A stretch of DNA of 64,000 nucleotides from Olivibacter sp036959255. GTDB lineage: Bacteria; Bacteroidota; Bacteroidia; Sphingobacteriales; Sphingobacteriaceae. A model generated the notes under the pieces. That model made no database searches, was not told where the DNA came from, and saw only the letters and a list, made by a program, of their open reading frames with translations. The DNA lies in contig NZ_JAWMTI010000007.1 of assembly GCF_036959255.1 (NCBI RefSeq), forward strand, positions 124,001 to 188,000, read 5' to 3'. Positions 44,227 to 53,435 of this stretch are shown here, one piece after another. Numbering within the stretch: position 1 is the first letter of the stretch; the number at the start of each line of letters is the position of its first letter. The position numbers and the translations under genes are program-made.

Positions 44227-47200
44227 TTAAAAGGTTAAGTTAGCACCTACGACAATACTTTTTGTTCTTGGATAAGCCGAATTGTCTACGCCTCTGGTGA
44301 GAATAGACCCCGTAGCTGATACCTCCGGATCATAACCCGAATAACCGGTGAACGTATGGATATTGTTCAAGGTGCAATAGATTCTTGCATTATTAATGAA
44401 AGCCTTCTGTAACCAGGATTTAGGCAAAGTATATCCCAGTGTGATGTTATTGATGCGCAAAAAAGAAGCATCTTCCAAGTAGTAATCCAAGGCATCGGTG
44501 ATGGCAATATTGTTAGGCGCATTAAGGCTCCACATGGCCTTTTTGTCATGCTGATTAGGATTCAATTCCGCTAAACGCGTCAAATCACTTGCTTGCATAC
44601 CTGTGGACGGATCAATTAAAGTGAAGCGGTTGTTCATGACAGACATCGAGTTTTGATTGGGTAGATAAGGTCCTATATAGCGCTGGGAGTTCATATTAAA
44701 AACTTGGTTACCGTAACTGAAATTAAGGAATACACTTAAATCAAAACCCTTATAGGCAAACGTATTATTGATACCGCCGAAATATTTAGGTTCAGGGTTA
44801 CCAATAACTGTCCGGTCATTAGTGGACCAAACCGGGTTGCCGTCGGCATCGGTCTCACCACTAAACGCTACATACTTAACATCCCCCGGCTTTATAGATG
44901 AACGCGCCTTCCCTTTCAAAGAAGCCACACCATCTTTTAAGGCATAACTGCCATCACTGTTTTGGATAAAATCATCGGTTGTATAAATACCATCGTATTG
45001 ATAGCCATAAAACAGTCCGACCGTATTATTGAGCTCTGTCCAGAAATCCACGCGCGAACTCAAATTGGTGCGCATATAATCACGATCGCCACCGAAGAGT
45101 GATAATACTTTCGATCGGTTAAAGGAGATATTTAAACTTGTTGTCCACTGAAAATCGTTTGAGCGAACATTCACTGTATTTAGCAGGAACTCAAAGCCTC
45201 TATTTCTGATGGAAGCCACATTTTGATTTTGGCTGGTATAACCCGTAGAAGTAGGTATGGCAACACTGATGAGCAAGTTTTTGGAGATGTTGTTATAATA
45301 GTCGGCCGTAAGGGATACCCTATTTTTAAGAATAGAAAAGTCTAAGCCGATATTGGTGGTCTGCGTCTTCTCCCATTGTAAGAGCGGATTACCCAGCTTA
45401 CTCGTAGGTTTTAACCCATTAACCTCTACATTGTTAATGGCATAGGTGGTGGATTGATACAAGGTAGTATAAGTATTATTCCCGATATCGCAATTTCCAG
45501 TCGTCCCGTAGCCCACCCTAAACTTCAGCTGGTCGAAGAAATCGATGTTCTCCATAAATCGCTCTCGATCGATGTTCCAAGCAGCAGATGCAGAAGGTAA
45601 AGTACCCCACTGCCGACCAGGCATAAACTTCGATACACCGTCTCGGCGAATGGTAGCCGTTAATAGATAGCGATCATCGTAGTTATACATCAAACGGGCA
45701 AAACCGGAGACCAAACCATAACGTGATTTATCAGATGAGGGGCGATCAATCCTTCCCGCCATGCTGACGTCGTTCAAGCCGAAATTATTTTCAGGAAATT
45801 CATAATACGTATTGTTTAATGACATCGACTCCTCATAAGTTGTCTCCTGTCCCAACACCGCATTGAAATTATGTTTATCAAACGATTTTTTCCAAGAAAG
45901 GGTATTGACGATTTGCCATATAAACTTTTCACTGTTGTTACGACTACCATAAGGTCCTTTATTATTTTGCGCCGTTCGAGTACGACCATCGTCCCAGTAA
46001 TCGCTACGTGTTTGTGTCCATTGGTAGCTTCCGGCGGTACGAAACGTGAAGTCGTTGAGAAAATCCACATTCAAGCCCATATTGACTCCCGCTAAACGGG
46101 CATATTTCGTTTGGGTAACGGCATCATTTGTAATAATCGGATTATAGATATCGTATTGGGAATCCTCTGCCTGCAGCTCTTCTGCTATATCACTTTGAAT
46201 TAGTTGTTCATCCGTAAACCGGATACCACCCGTTGGAGGCTGCAAAACAGACATTTTGAGCATGCCGCCTAAGGAGCCACCACCCTTTGTTTTAGTGGCT
46301 TGCAAGTTTGTATTGAAATCAAGACTGATCCCCTTTGCTAGTTGCTGATTGAATTTAGCACGGACACTATTTCGTTCATAACCTGTTTTTGCGAGAATTC
46401 CGTCCTGGCCGGTAAAATTATAACTGACCATGAACTTCGTTTTCTCAGAACCACCATTGATATTTACGTTATGGTTCTGCAAAATAGCTTGATCTCCAAA
46501 CACCAAGTCCTGCCAATCGATGCCGGCCCGTGCCCCATAGTCGCGTGCAATCCGATCGTAAGCTCCAGTATAGAAGTCGGTACTAGACACATCACCACCA
46601 AACATGTTCGCCCACTGGCTTTCTTTACCGGTGAGTGTTTGGAATTCATACTGATATTTCACATACTGCTCTGTGTTCAGTAGATCAAGCCTACTGCTCA
46701 GCTTTTCAAAACTGAAATAGGTATTATAATTCACCTCTGTTTTACCAGATTTACCTGACTTGGTGGTAATTAAGATCACACCATTTGCTCCACGGGCACC
46801 ATAAATGGCGGTAGCCGATGCATCTTTTAATATTTCAATAGATTCGATATCATTAATATCAACATTGCGCAATGCATTTTCCATCTGGAAGCCGTCAACG
46901 ATGTACAGTGGGTTCGTTCCTTGCGTGATGGAAGTCCCTCCTCTTACAGTGATATTAATATCAGCTCCGGGAGCCCCGCTTTGAGTCACGACATTGACCC
47001 CGGCAACCCTACCGGTAATCGCTTGTGCTGCGTTGGTTACTGGTATATTCCTAATTTCGCTCCCTTTGACCGTACCAACTGCTCCCGTTAAATCCCGTCT
47101 TCTCGCCGTTCCGTAACCAATGACGACCACTTCATCCAAACCTTGACTATCTTCTTCCAATGACACGGTTGATACTCCTTTTGCAGGGACTTCCTTACTG

Positions 47201-47496
47201 TGGTATCCCATAAAGGAAAAAACCAGTACGGCATCTTCGCCGGCTTGTAAGACAAAGTTTCCGTCCGTGTCGGTAGTAGTTCCCTGTTTTGTACCTTTGA
47301 CAAAAACAGATACCCCGGGCAGCGAGGCGCCATCCTGACTACTAATTACTTTTCCACGAACAGGTTGTTGCGAGAAAGCGGTGGGCAGCAGTGCATAAAA
47401 CAAAAGAACAGTAAATAAACAGTAAGTCCGCAAGGCATTAATGCGCCAAGGTAACTTTAATTGCCCTGCATACATTTTAGTAATTTTTCGGTTCAT
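44227..47496 (-). CDS. SusC/RagA TonB-dependent transporter (no STN domain)
   Basis: 1089 residues. Signal segment TYCLFTVLLFYALLPTAFSQ ends near 43; carboxypeptidase-like domain; TonB-box-like LDEVVVIGYGTARR near 123; plug with VAGVNVVTQSGAPGAD and YIVDGFQMEN; barrel ending VVGANLTF. Unlike the other four, the calcium-loop-like DxNGDG motif is replaced by DADGNPVWSTNDR. The pair has its own operator and promoter and a 140-nt leader. Paralogous to the SusC at 38609, with which it shares upstream sequence. Confidence 0.95.
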   Translation of the reverse strand: MNRKITKMYAGQLKLPWRINALRTYCLFTVLLFYALLPTAFSQQPVRGKVISSQDGASLPGVSVFVKGTKQGTTTDTDGNFVLQAGEDAVLVFSFMGYHSKEVPAKGVSTVSLEEDSQGLDEVVVIGYGTARRRDLTGAVGTVKGSEIRNIPVTNAAQAITGRVAGVNVVTQSGAPGADINITVRGGTSITQGTNPLYIVDGFQMENALRNVDINDIESIEILKDASATAIYGARGANGVILITTKSGKSGKTEVNYNTYFSFEKLSSRLDLLNTEQYVKYQYEFQTLTGKESQWANMFGGDVSSTDFYTGAYDRIARDYGARAGIDWQDLVFGDQAILQNHNVNINGGSEKTKFMVSYNFTGQDGILAKTGYERNSVRAKFNQQLAKGISLDFNTNLQATKTKGGGSLGGMLKMSVLQPPTGGIRFTDEQLIQSDIAEELQAEDSQYDIYNPIITNDAVTQTKYARLAGVNMGLNVDFLNDFTFRTAGSYQWTQTRSDYWDDGRTRTAQNNKGPYGSRNNSEKFIWQIVNTLSWKKSFDKHNFNAVLGQETTYEESMSLNNTYYEFPENNFGLNDVSMAGRIDRPSSDKSRYGLVSGFARLMYNYDDRYLLTATIRRDGVSKFMPGRQWGTLPSASAAWNIDRERFMENIDFFDQLKFRVGYGTTGNCDIGNNTYTTLYQSTTYAINNVEVNGLKPTSKLGNPLLQWEKTQTTNIGLDFSILKNRVSLTADYYNNISKNLLISVAIPTSTGYTSQNQNVASIRNRGFEFLLNTVNVRSNDFQWTTSLNISFNRSKVLSLFGGDRDYMRTNLSSRVDFWTELNNTVGLFYGYQYDGIYTTDDFIQNSDGSYALKDGVASLKGKARSSIKPGDVKYVAFSGETDADGNPVWSTNDRTVIGNPEPKYFGGINNTFAYKGFDLSVFLNFSYGNQVFNMNSQRYIGPYLPNQNSMSVMNNRFTLIDPSTGMQASDLTRLAELNPNQHDKKAMWSLNAPNNIAITDALDYYLEDASFLRINNITLGYTLPKSWLQKAFINNARIYCTLNNIHTFTGYSGYDPEVSATGSILTRGVDNSAYPRTKSIVVGANLTF

Positions 47497-47628
47497 AAGT
47501 TTAGTTTATTAGATTTATATCAGTTGAATCGGGATGTATCCGTTCAATAATTAACTCACCTAACAAGTGATACTACAATCGAATGGTATTGGTTAGTTTA
47601 TGTCGATTAGGTCGTTGTTAGCTGAACA

Positions 47629-47673
47629 CAATATTAAAGAGTGAAAAAAGGTTCCGCATCCTGTAGTGTCCTG
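47629..47673 (-). promoter_or_regulatory. Operator 4 and promoter of susC at 47496
   Basis: GCATCCTGTAGTGTCCTG at 47656-47673, identical to operator 3, with a TAATATTG -7-like box at plus 47629-47636, 19 bp away. Confidence 0.65.
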
Positions 47674-47729
47674 TATTAAGGAGTCAACAGAATCAAAAAA
47701 AGCCGCTGTTCTAAGTAAAAAAGCATCAA

Positions 47730-47774
47730 TTTAACCATGAGTTAAACTGCGCAATCGTTTCCGGAATTGTTGAG
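47730..47774 (-). promoter_or_regulatory. Conserved upstream block, second copy
   Basis: Near-identical to 42099-42143 (ATGAGTTAAACTGCGCAATC, then GTTTCCGGAATTG). Followed at 47766-47880 by stop-rich GTAGTTAA-type words and a run of AATGTGATAA repeats. No gene lies in 47497-47993. Confidence 0.5.
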
Positions 47775-47993
47775 TAGGGAGTAGTTTAGTAGAGAAGTTG
47801 TTGATTAGTTAATTAGGAGTAGTTAATAGGAAGTAGTTAATGTGATAATTAGCCAATGTGATAATGTGATAACCGAACAAAGTGAGTTCATGACCACAAA
47901 GATAAATAGATTGTTAATAATGATAGCCCGCCTTCCAACAGGCAGATGCGAGCTTAAAGCCTATAACCTATAGCTTAAAACTTGCAGCTTGAA

Positions 47994-50888
47994 TTAATCC
48001 GTCAACACATTTACTTTCGGCATCTCAAATTGTTTGTTTTCCCCATTCACTTTTGGAGTTCCGAAGTAAAAATAAACCTTTCTTTCGATAAGCTTTCCAT
48101 CGAGATGGTTCAATTCACTTTGTGGTCCTAAGCCTTTCGTATCGGTAGTCATGTTCAATGCCAATTTTGTACCAATAGGGGGTATGGCGTCTAAAAAAGA
48201 AATATCACCAATTGGTAGATCCGGATGTGGTTTTGCACCGGTCAAACCATAAAAATCGAACAACCTTACATATTGATCTTCGTCGGGAAAGGACATATAG
48301 AATTTACCTTCAACGGTGTTCATTTCCATCCAAGTGACATCCGCGTAATAACCTTTAAATTCGGGATAGCGCCAAGGATAACTACCCGTTTGCGTATTAT
48401 TATTCCGATTCTTCCAAACGTTATAGGTAGTTCCCTGCAATCTGTTTTTCCAAACCCGATAGGGCCCTTTTCCAAGCCATTTGACTCCTAAAACAAAGTT
48501 CTCGGGGTAAGAAAAGCTGACACCGGCAAATACATGATCGCCATTCAGGGTATAGGCATAGTCCATTTCCAGCCATCCGGATTTATCCATTTTCCATTTG
48601 ATATACTTTAAATCACCGTTGTATGACGCTTCCACAACAGCAACATGACCTTCCTGATAATGCTTTACTGATACGGCCTTTGCTTGTCCGCTCACTAAAA
48701 CAGGGCCGTCTTTAAAAGAAAGTGCTTTACTATAAGCATTCGCTAGATGCGCTAATAGACCTGTATTTTTATGAATTGAGACCGTTATACCATTGGCCGT
48801 TAACTGTATCAGGCTATCCTTTTCCTGCATGTTAACTGTTCCGTCGATCGGCTCATCAAATTGATGAACCGCGAGTTGCTCATTAGGTTTGATTTTCCAT
48901 ACCCAACGATAGATTTCATTCCCTTGGGAGTCGAATGCCGTTAAAGCCAGGGCATCTTCGTTAGACCAATTTGCTGGTAAATCAATAGACAAATGACCGG
49001 TTGCTAAAGGTGCAATAGTGGGAAACCTGCCCTTTCCGCTTGATACAGTGGTAAAGCCTTTACCATTTTGTAAGGGTTTGTCAAAATTTAAGAGTTCCCA
49101 TTTAAAAGTACACTGATTCAGGTTCGTAAAATGATAGCGATTTTCTACTGAAATACGCCCATCAAAATCAGGAGGAAGTTCCTTCCCGTCGATTTTAATA
49201 GGTGCATAAATTTCCCGGATTGCATTCACACTACCTTCATGTTCTCTATGTGGCCCGACCAAACCATCCGGTGCATTCACGCCGTTCACATCTATTTTGT
49301 TTTGCTCATCCGTCCGAACTAAACCCTCATCTACTAAGGCCCAAAGAAAACCACCGGCACCCCTTTTTGCCTTCCAGTGCAATTCCCAAATATCGGCTAA
49401 GCCCGCTGCACCCCCGCCATCGTCCTGAGCGTGAAGAAACTCGGTAGGCATATAGATATTGGTATCGGCCAAAATTTTCTGCGTACTGTAATAATCTTCA
49501 TAATGATTACAGTCGATCCCATTAAAATCATTGCCAGGACGATGATGCGCGTGAATTACCGGTCGTTTAGACAAATCATATTGATCGAATAGGGCATCTA
49601 ACTCAATATTATGTCCCCCTTCGTTACCATTACTCCAAAAGATGATGGACGGATGATTTAAGTCGCGCAGAACCATTTCCTTTACCAATTTTGTTCCCAC
49701 CGGTGTTGCATAAGCCTTTTGCCAGCCCGCTAATTCATCGATAACACAGAGTCCTAAAGAATCGCAGATATCCAAGAAAGACTGATCGGGCGGATAATGT
49801 GAGCAACGAACCGCATTCATGTTCATATATTTAATGAACTTCACATCTTCCAAATCAATGGTGGAATTCACCGAACGCCCTGTTTCCGGCCACCATACAT
49901 GTCGGTTTACACCTTTCATTTTAATTTTGGTACCATTCAGATAGATTCCATCTTGCTTACGCACTTCGATGGTACGGAAACCGAATTGCTGCCACATGGC
50001 ATATACCAAGCTTCCGTTTTTATAGAGTTCAGTTCTTACACGGTAGCGATTAGGCGTTTCGGCAGTCCATAAAGCAGGATTATTCACATTGGTATTAAAT
50101 GACACGACAGCGTCCCCTTTCTTGGCCGTGGCCTGCAGCATATCCACCGTTTTGCCCTGCTGATTAATGATTTTTGCCTTCAGCGTCATTTCTTCCAGCA
50201 CGCCTTCCAAATGCGCCTGCATACGAAAAGAACCGTCAGCCTTTGCATCAATGGCTACATAGTCTATAAAAGATGCAGGCACAATTTCTAAGTACACCGG
50301 ACGAAAAATCCCACCGAGAATCCAGTAATCGGCCAACCGTTCTGCATTGTTAACTGACGGATCAGCTGACATCTTACTAACCGTAACTTCTAGTTGGTTT
50401 TCCTTTCCGTAGCGGAGTTTATCACTTATATCATAACGAAAGCGATAAAAAGCCCCCTGATGGATCGGACCAGCGGATTGGCCATTTATTTTCACCTCCG
50501 CATCGGTCATCACCCCTTCAAATACAATAAACACTTTTTTCCCCTTCCATTGTTGGTTGACCGAAAAAGTATGTCGATATACTCCTTTCTCGTCATGAAA
50601 GCGAAAATTCTTTCCATAAGTAACATAATCACGGCCATAGTTATAATCGCCATAACCCTGTTGTTCCCAGTGAGAAGGAACTACAATCTTGCCCCATTTA
50701 CCACTATTACGTCCCCCTGAGCACCAAAAATCCCATGTAACCGTATGTTGATTATCTGTACCTGATAGGTACTGAACCTGCTTTCCGACTTCTTGAGAAG
50801 ACGCGGTGTACAGACCAAAGGTCATGAAAATAAAGAATAAGAAGGTTTTATGTGCTATAAGCATACTCCGGCATTTATTTATATGCAT
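47994..50888 (-). CDS. GH2-family beta-galactosidase-like enzyme (secreted)
   Basis: 964 residues with a signal segment (KTFLFFIFMTFGLYTASSQ); an inner ATG at 50864 is possible. Domain order is GH2: sugar-binding jelly roll (YRHTFSVNQQWKGKKVFIVF, VKINGQSAG), immunoglobulin-like domain, TIM barrel with the NRHVWWPETGRSV and RCSHYPPDQSFLDICD motifs, acid/base in FWSNGNEGGH near 416, nucleophile glutamate in MPTEFLHAQDDGG near 478, and C-terminal beta domains. It would trim beta-galactose, such as galactan side chains of rhamnogalacturonan I. It follows the GH78-like gene by 64 bp. Confidence 0.9.
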   Translation of the reverse strand: MHINKCRSMLIAHKTFLFFIFMTFGLYTASSQEVGKQVQYLSGTDNQHTVTWDFWCSGGRNSGKWGKIVVPSHWEQQGYGDYNYGRDYVTYGKNFRFHDEKGVYRHTFSVNQQWKGKKVFIVFEGVMTDAEVKINGQSAGPIHQGAFYRFRYDISDKLRYGKENQLEVTVSKMSADPSVNNAERLADYWILGGIFRPVYLEIVPASFIDYVAIDAKADGSFRMQAHLEGVLEEMTLKAKIINQQGKTVDMLQATAKKGDAVVSFNTNVNNPALWTAETPNRYRVRTELYKNGSLVYAMWQQFGFRTIEVRKQDGIYLNGTKIKMKGVNRHVWWPETGRSVNSTIDLEDVKFIKYMNMNAVRCSHYPPDQSFLDICDSLGLCVIDELAGWQKAYATPVGTKLVKEMVLRDLNHPSIIFWSNGNEGGHNIELDALFDQYDLSKRPVIHAHHRPGNDFNGIDCNHYEDYYSTQKILADTNIYMPTEFLHAQDDGGGAAGLADIWELHWKAKRGAGGFLWALVDEGLVRTDEQNKIDVNGVNAPDGLVGPHREHEGSVNAIREIYAPIKIDGKELPPDFDGRISVENRYHFTNLNQCTFKWELLNFDKPLQNGKGFTTVSSGKGRFPTIAPLATGHLSIDLPANWSNEDALALTAFDSQGNEIYRWVWKIKPNEQLAVHQFDEPIDGTVNMQEKDSLIQLTANGITVSIHKNTGLLAHLANAYSKALSFKDGPVLVSGQAKAVSVKHYQEGHVAVVEASYNGDLKYIKWKMDKSGWLEMDYAYTLNGDHVFAGVSFSYPENFVLGVKWLGKGPYRVWKNRLQGTTYNVWKNRNNNTQTGSYPWRYPEFKGYYADVTWMEMNTVEGKFYMSFPDEDQYVRLFDFYGLTGAKPHPDLPIGDISFLDAIPPIGTKLALNMTTDTKGLGPQSELNHLDGKLIERKVYFYFGTPKVNGENKQFEMPKVNVLTD

Positions 50889-50952
50889 TGGCTATATACG
50901 TTAAAAATAAGAGAATGAGTTAAAAGACTATTCTGAAGCATCTTGCAACTAT

Positions 50953-52731
50953 CTATTTAATTATTTTAACACCTTTCGGTGCCTTTACGGTAGACTCAAT
51001 CGTCCCGTTAGCCCGCCTACTATGCTTAATTTCAATCAGCCCATACGGGGTAGGAAAAGTACCTTCCACCCATTGTAAGTCACCCAGATGTGGTTCGATT
51101 TTGATGACCTTACAACCAGCTTTCAAAATTTTCACACCCAGTATGTGTTCACTCATCCAAGCGGTAGGCCCGGACGCCCAGCCATGGCACAGGCTATGTC
51201 GAAACCCGGGATAGCAATAGGCGCCGAAATCTCCGTGTATATCCTTTTTACCTGACACCGGCATCTCATCAATACGCGTAGCATTTTTTGTCCAATCCAA
51301 ATTAAAATCTTCCCAGAAGGTAGTCGCTCCCATGTCCAGCATACCCCCCCAATATTGACGAATAATATCAATAGCCTGCTGATATTCACCCGCCTTCGCT
51401 TGAGCTTGCAACATATAATAGCCATAAAAAGTAGAGAAATCCTTGGCTCCACCTACCGAAACCACCTCATCGCAAGCCTTTTTCGGATCCATAATTCCTG
51501 CGATTGCCATTAAGGAAGCGGCCTGCTTTAATTGATGATGGTCTTTTACATATTTATTCATACGTTCAACACAGGCACGCGCCTTCTCCGCGGCTGCAGA
51601 TTGTCCTAAAATTCCACATAATTTGGCGGCATCTTGCATTGCCCAAACAATGAGTGCTCGATAGCCTGCTTCTACCCCTTCCTTGTTAGGTGTAGACGGC
51701 CAATCCAGAAAGCGCTCTGCAGCCAGCTGCTCCTTTCCATTCACATCAATTTTTCCATCGATCAAGTCAATTAAGCCTAAAATGTAATTCTCATGTTTCT
51801 TCAGAAAATCCAGGTTACCACTATGTTGGTACCAGTCGTATTGAATGATCAAGTACCATAAAGAATATGCGCTCATCCCATTCAACCATTGCGGTAAGGG
51901 ATATTGCTGACAAGCTAGGTCCAACGTTTTTGGCACAACCTCATTATTGCCAAACACGCTGGTGATCGTAGAAATTTCAGGATGCATATCCCCAAGCCAT
52001 ATCAAGCGATCCCGCTTAATGCCATCCCATACATATTCTTGCATATTCAAATGCACGGTATAGGCTCCCGTTAGCCAAATTTTATTGAGCCGTTCATCGT
52101 TACTTTTAAATGATCCCAAATAAGGTATATCACGGTATCGCAAAATTGCCCTCGCCTCTTTAATATGGATGGTGGTATTCTTCTGCAAGAGGTCAATACG
52201 AACAAAGCGGAACCCGGTATTACCGATCTCGATCAGGCCGTCTCTAGGTATTTCCATGGTAATATCTCTTTTCGCATGATCATCCGTAGCATAACCAACG
52301 CCCCACTCATAGTTTCGGGTTTGACTATTACATTCACCAACAGACTCGCCAAATCGGATCCGCACTAAAGATGGTTCGCGGCGTGTAGACCCTCCTAATA
52401 CAAGTTGCAAACCGCCATGTATTTCTTTCCCATAATCTAAGAGAATCGACGCCACTTCATTCTCCGTGGACACCATTTCGCACATATTTTTCCCGCCCAG
52501 CTCGGTTTGACTATTCCCTTGCTTCAGCAATTCCTCTTCATGGCTTACCAACGTGCCATCTCCAGCATATTTCCACAGCACGCGCTGCGGCGAGATAAAC
52601 ACTCGTGTCAATTCATCTTTTTGGACTTTTCCATCGTATATTGGTTCAAATACGGGAGGTAACTGCGCCCATAAAAGGTGGGAGACACCGGTCCATAAAC
52701 ATAATTGGATTGTGAGAAGGAATGATTTCAT
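50953..52731 (-). CDS. GH78-like alpha-L-rhamnosidase-family protein with altered motif
   Basis: 592 residues, much shorter than the 880-916 of the true GH78s, with a signal peptide ending near LLWAQ. One N-terminal beta domain (FRFVRIDLL, ARAILRYRDIPYLGSFKSND) leads into an (alpha/alpha)6 domain. The signature reads WDGIKRDRLIWLGD near 234-247: the general-acid glutamate position is aspartate, while the GD end is kept. GATTFWEDFN near 465 carries the second acid. A C-terminal beta-sandwich (IKIEPHLGDLQWVEG) matches GH78. Activity may be a related alpha-glycoside cleavage rather than classic rhamnosidase. Confidence 0.82.
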   Translation of the reverse strand: MKSFLLTIQLCLWTGVSHLLWAQLPPVFEPIYDGKVQKDELTRVFISPQRVLWKYAGDGTLVSHEEELLKQGNSQTELGGKNMCEMVSTENEVASILLDYGKEIHGGLQLVLGGSTRREPSLVRIRFGESVGECNSQTRNYEWGVGYATDDHAKRDITMEIPRDGLIEIGNTGFRFVRIDLLQKNTTIHIKEARAILRYRDIPYLGSFKSNDERLNKIWLTGAYTVHLNMQEYVWDGIKRDRLIWLGDMHPEISTITSVFGNNEVVPKTLDLACQQYPLPQWLNGMSAYSLWYLIIQYDWYQHSGNLDFLKKHENYILGLIDLIDGKIDVNGKEQLAAERFLDWPSTPNKEGVEAGYRALIVWAMQDAAKLCGILGQSAAAEKARACVERMNKYVKDHHQLKQAASLMAIAGIMDPKKACDEVVSVGGAKDFSTFYGYYMLQAQAKAGEYQQAIDIIRQYWGGMLDMGATTFWEDFNLDWTKNATRIDEMPVSGKKDIHGDFGAYCYPGFRHSLCHGWASGPTAWMSEHILGVKILKAGCKVIKIEPHLGDLQWVEGTFPTPYGLIEIKHSRRANGTIESTVKAPKGVKIIK

Positions 52732-52783
52732 ACTTACTATATTGGCTTTAATCGGTTTTTATTGCGTATATAATGACTTAAAA

Positions 52784-52829
52784 CAAACATACACATAAAC
52801 GCTATGCAATCGCAACCTGCGCCGTCCTG
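52784..52829 (-). promoter_or_regulatory. Operator 5 and promoter of the GH78-like / GH2 unit
   Basis: GCAACCTGCGCCGTCCTG at 52812-52829, with a perfect TATGTTTG -7 box at plus 52784-52791 after 20 bp. The leader to the ATG at 52731 is about 45 nt. Confidence 0.65.
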
Positions 52830-52843
52830 ACTTAGGGATTACC

Positions 52844-53241
52844 TTTTTAAAAAAGGAACATTTTTTTTAATCAACTTTATCGTGTTCTTTTTGTCTTAAC
52901 ACAAAAAGAACCAAAAAAGTCAAGGCTAATGTAGGCTACCTTGCACCTGATTGCAAAACATCGTTAGCGCGTATTGGAGCCGTTTCACTTCCTCAATCCG
53001 CTTGGATGTTGTAATATGAGCAGAAGTGCAAATGCTTTGCTGCTCGTTGCGTCAGTATCCTCCAAGGCCGTTTTTCCCACACACTGGGCCTTTTTGGTTA
53101 TTCGCAGGAACCCTCCGTTCTACTTAAAATGCCACATCGGATATCCTGCGGTTTGCAGGTTGATGCACTACCGCTGTAGCGGGAGATCCAAGTGGCGAGT
53201 TTTTTGTTTTTTTTTTTGCGGAAAAAAAGAAAAACAAAACG
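52844..53241 (+). repeat. Dispersed intergenic repeat, copy B
   Basis: About 400 bp, same orientation as copy C. Proximal hairpin GTTCTTTTTGT / ACACAAAAAGAAC; distal hairpin of T and A runs around GCGG. The body matches copy C closely (GGAGCCGTTTCACTTCCTCA and many other stretches). The VGYLAPDCK-like frame is broken by stops (at the ATGTTGTAATATG and GCTGTAGCGG segments), arguing against coding. It lies upstream of the CE7 gene. Confidence 0.8.
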
Positions 53242-53306
53242 TTCTTTTAATATTTTAATATAAACACCTTCTGCTATATGTTAAAAGCGAAATTATTAGA
53301 GCGTCC

Positions 53307-53387
53307 TGATACTTACATCTTGATACTTATCGGTTTGAAAAAAATCGAAGATAACGATTGAACAATATCGAATTCTCATTACTTTAG
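53307..53387 (+). promoter_or_regulatory. Putative CE7 promoter with a 9-bp direct repeat upstream
   Basis: ATTG at 53357-53360, 19 bp, then TACTTTAG at 53380-53387: one mismatch in each box from the Bacteroidota consensus. TGATACTTA occurs at 53307-53315 and 53321-53329 (14-bp period), a candidate regulator site. The CAGGA-type operator is absent in this orientation. Confidence 0.45.
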
Positions 53388-53435
53388 CAAAAGTAAACGA
53401 CAACCTTGCTATAATGGCATTATTAAACTTAAATT

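Noticed and set aside
52844..53241. Insertion sequence
   Set aside because: No transposase or its remnant is visible in or near any of the three repeat copies, and no clear target duplication was seen.
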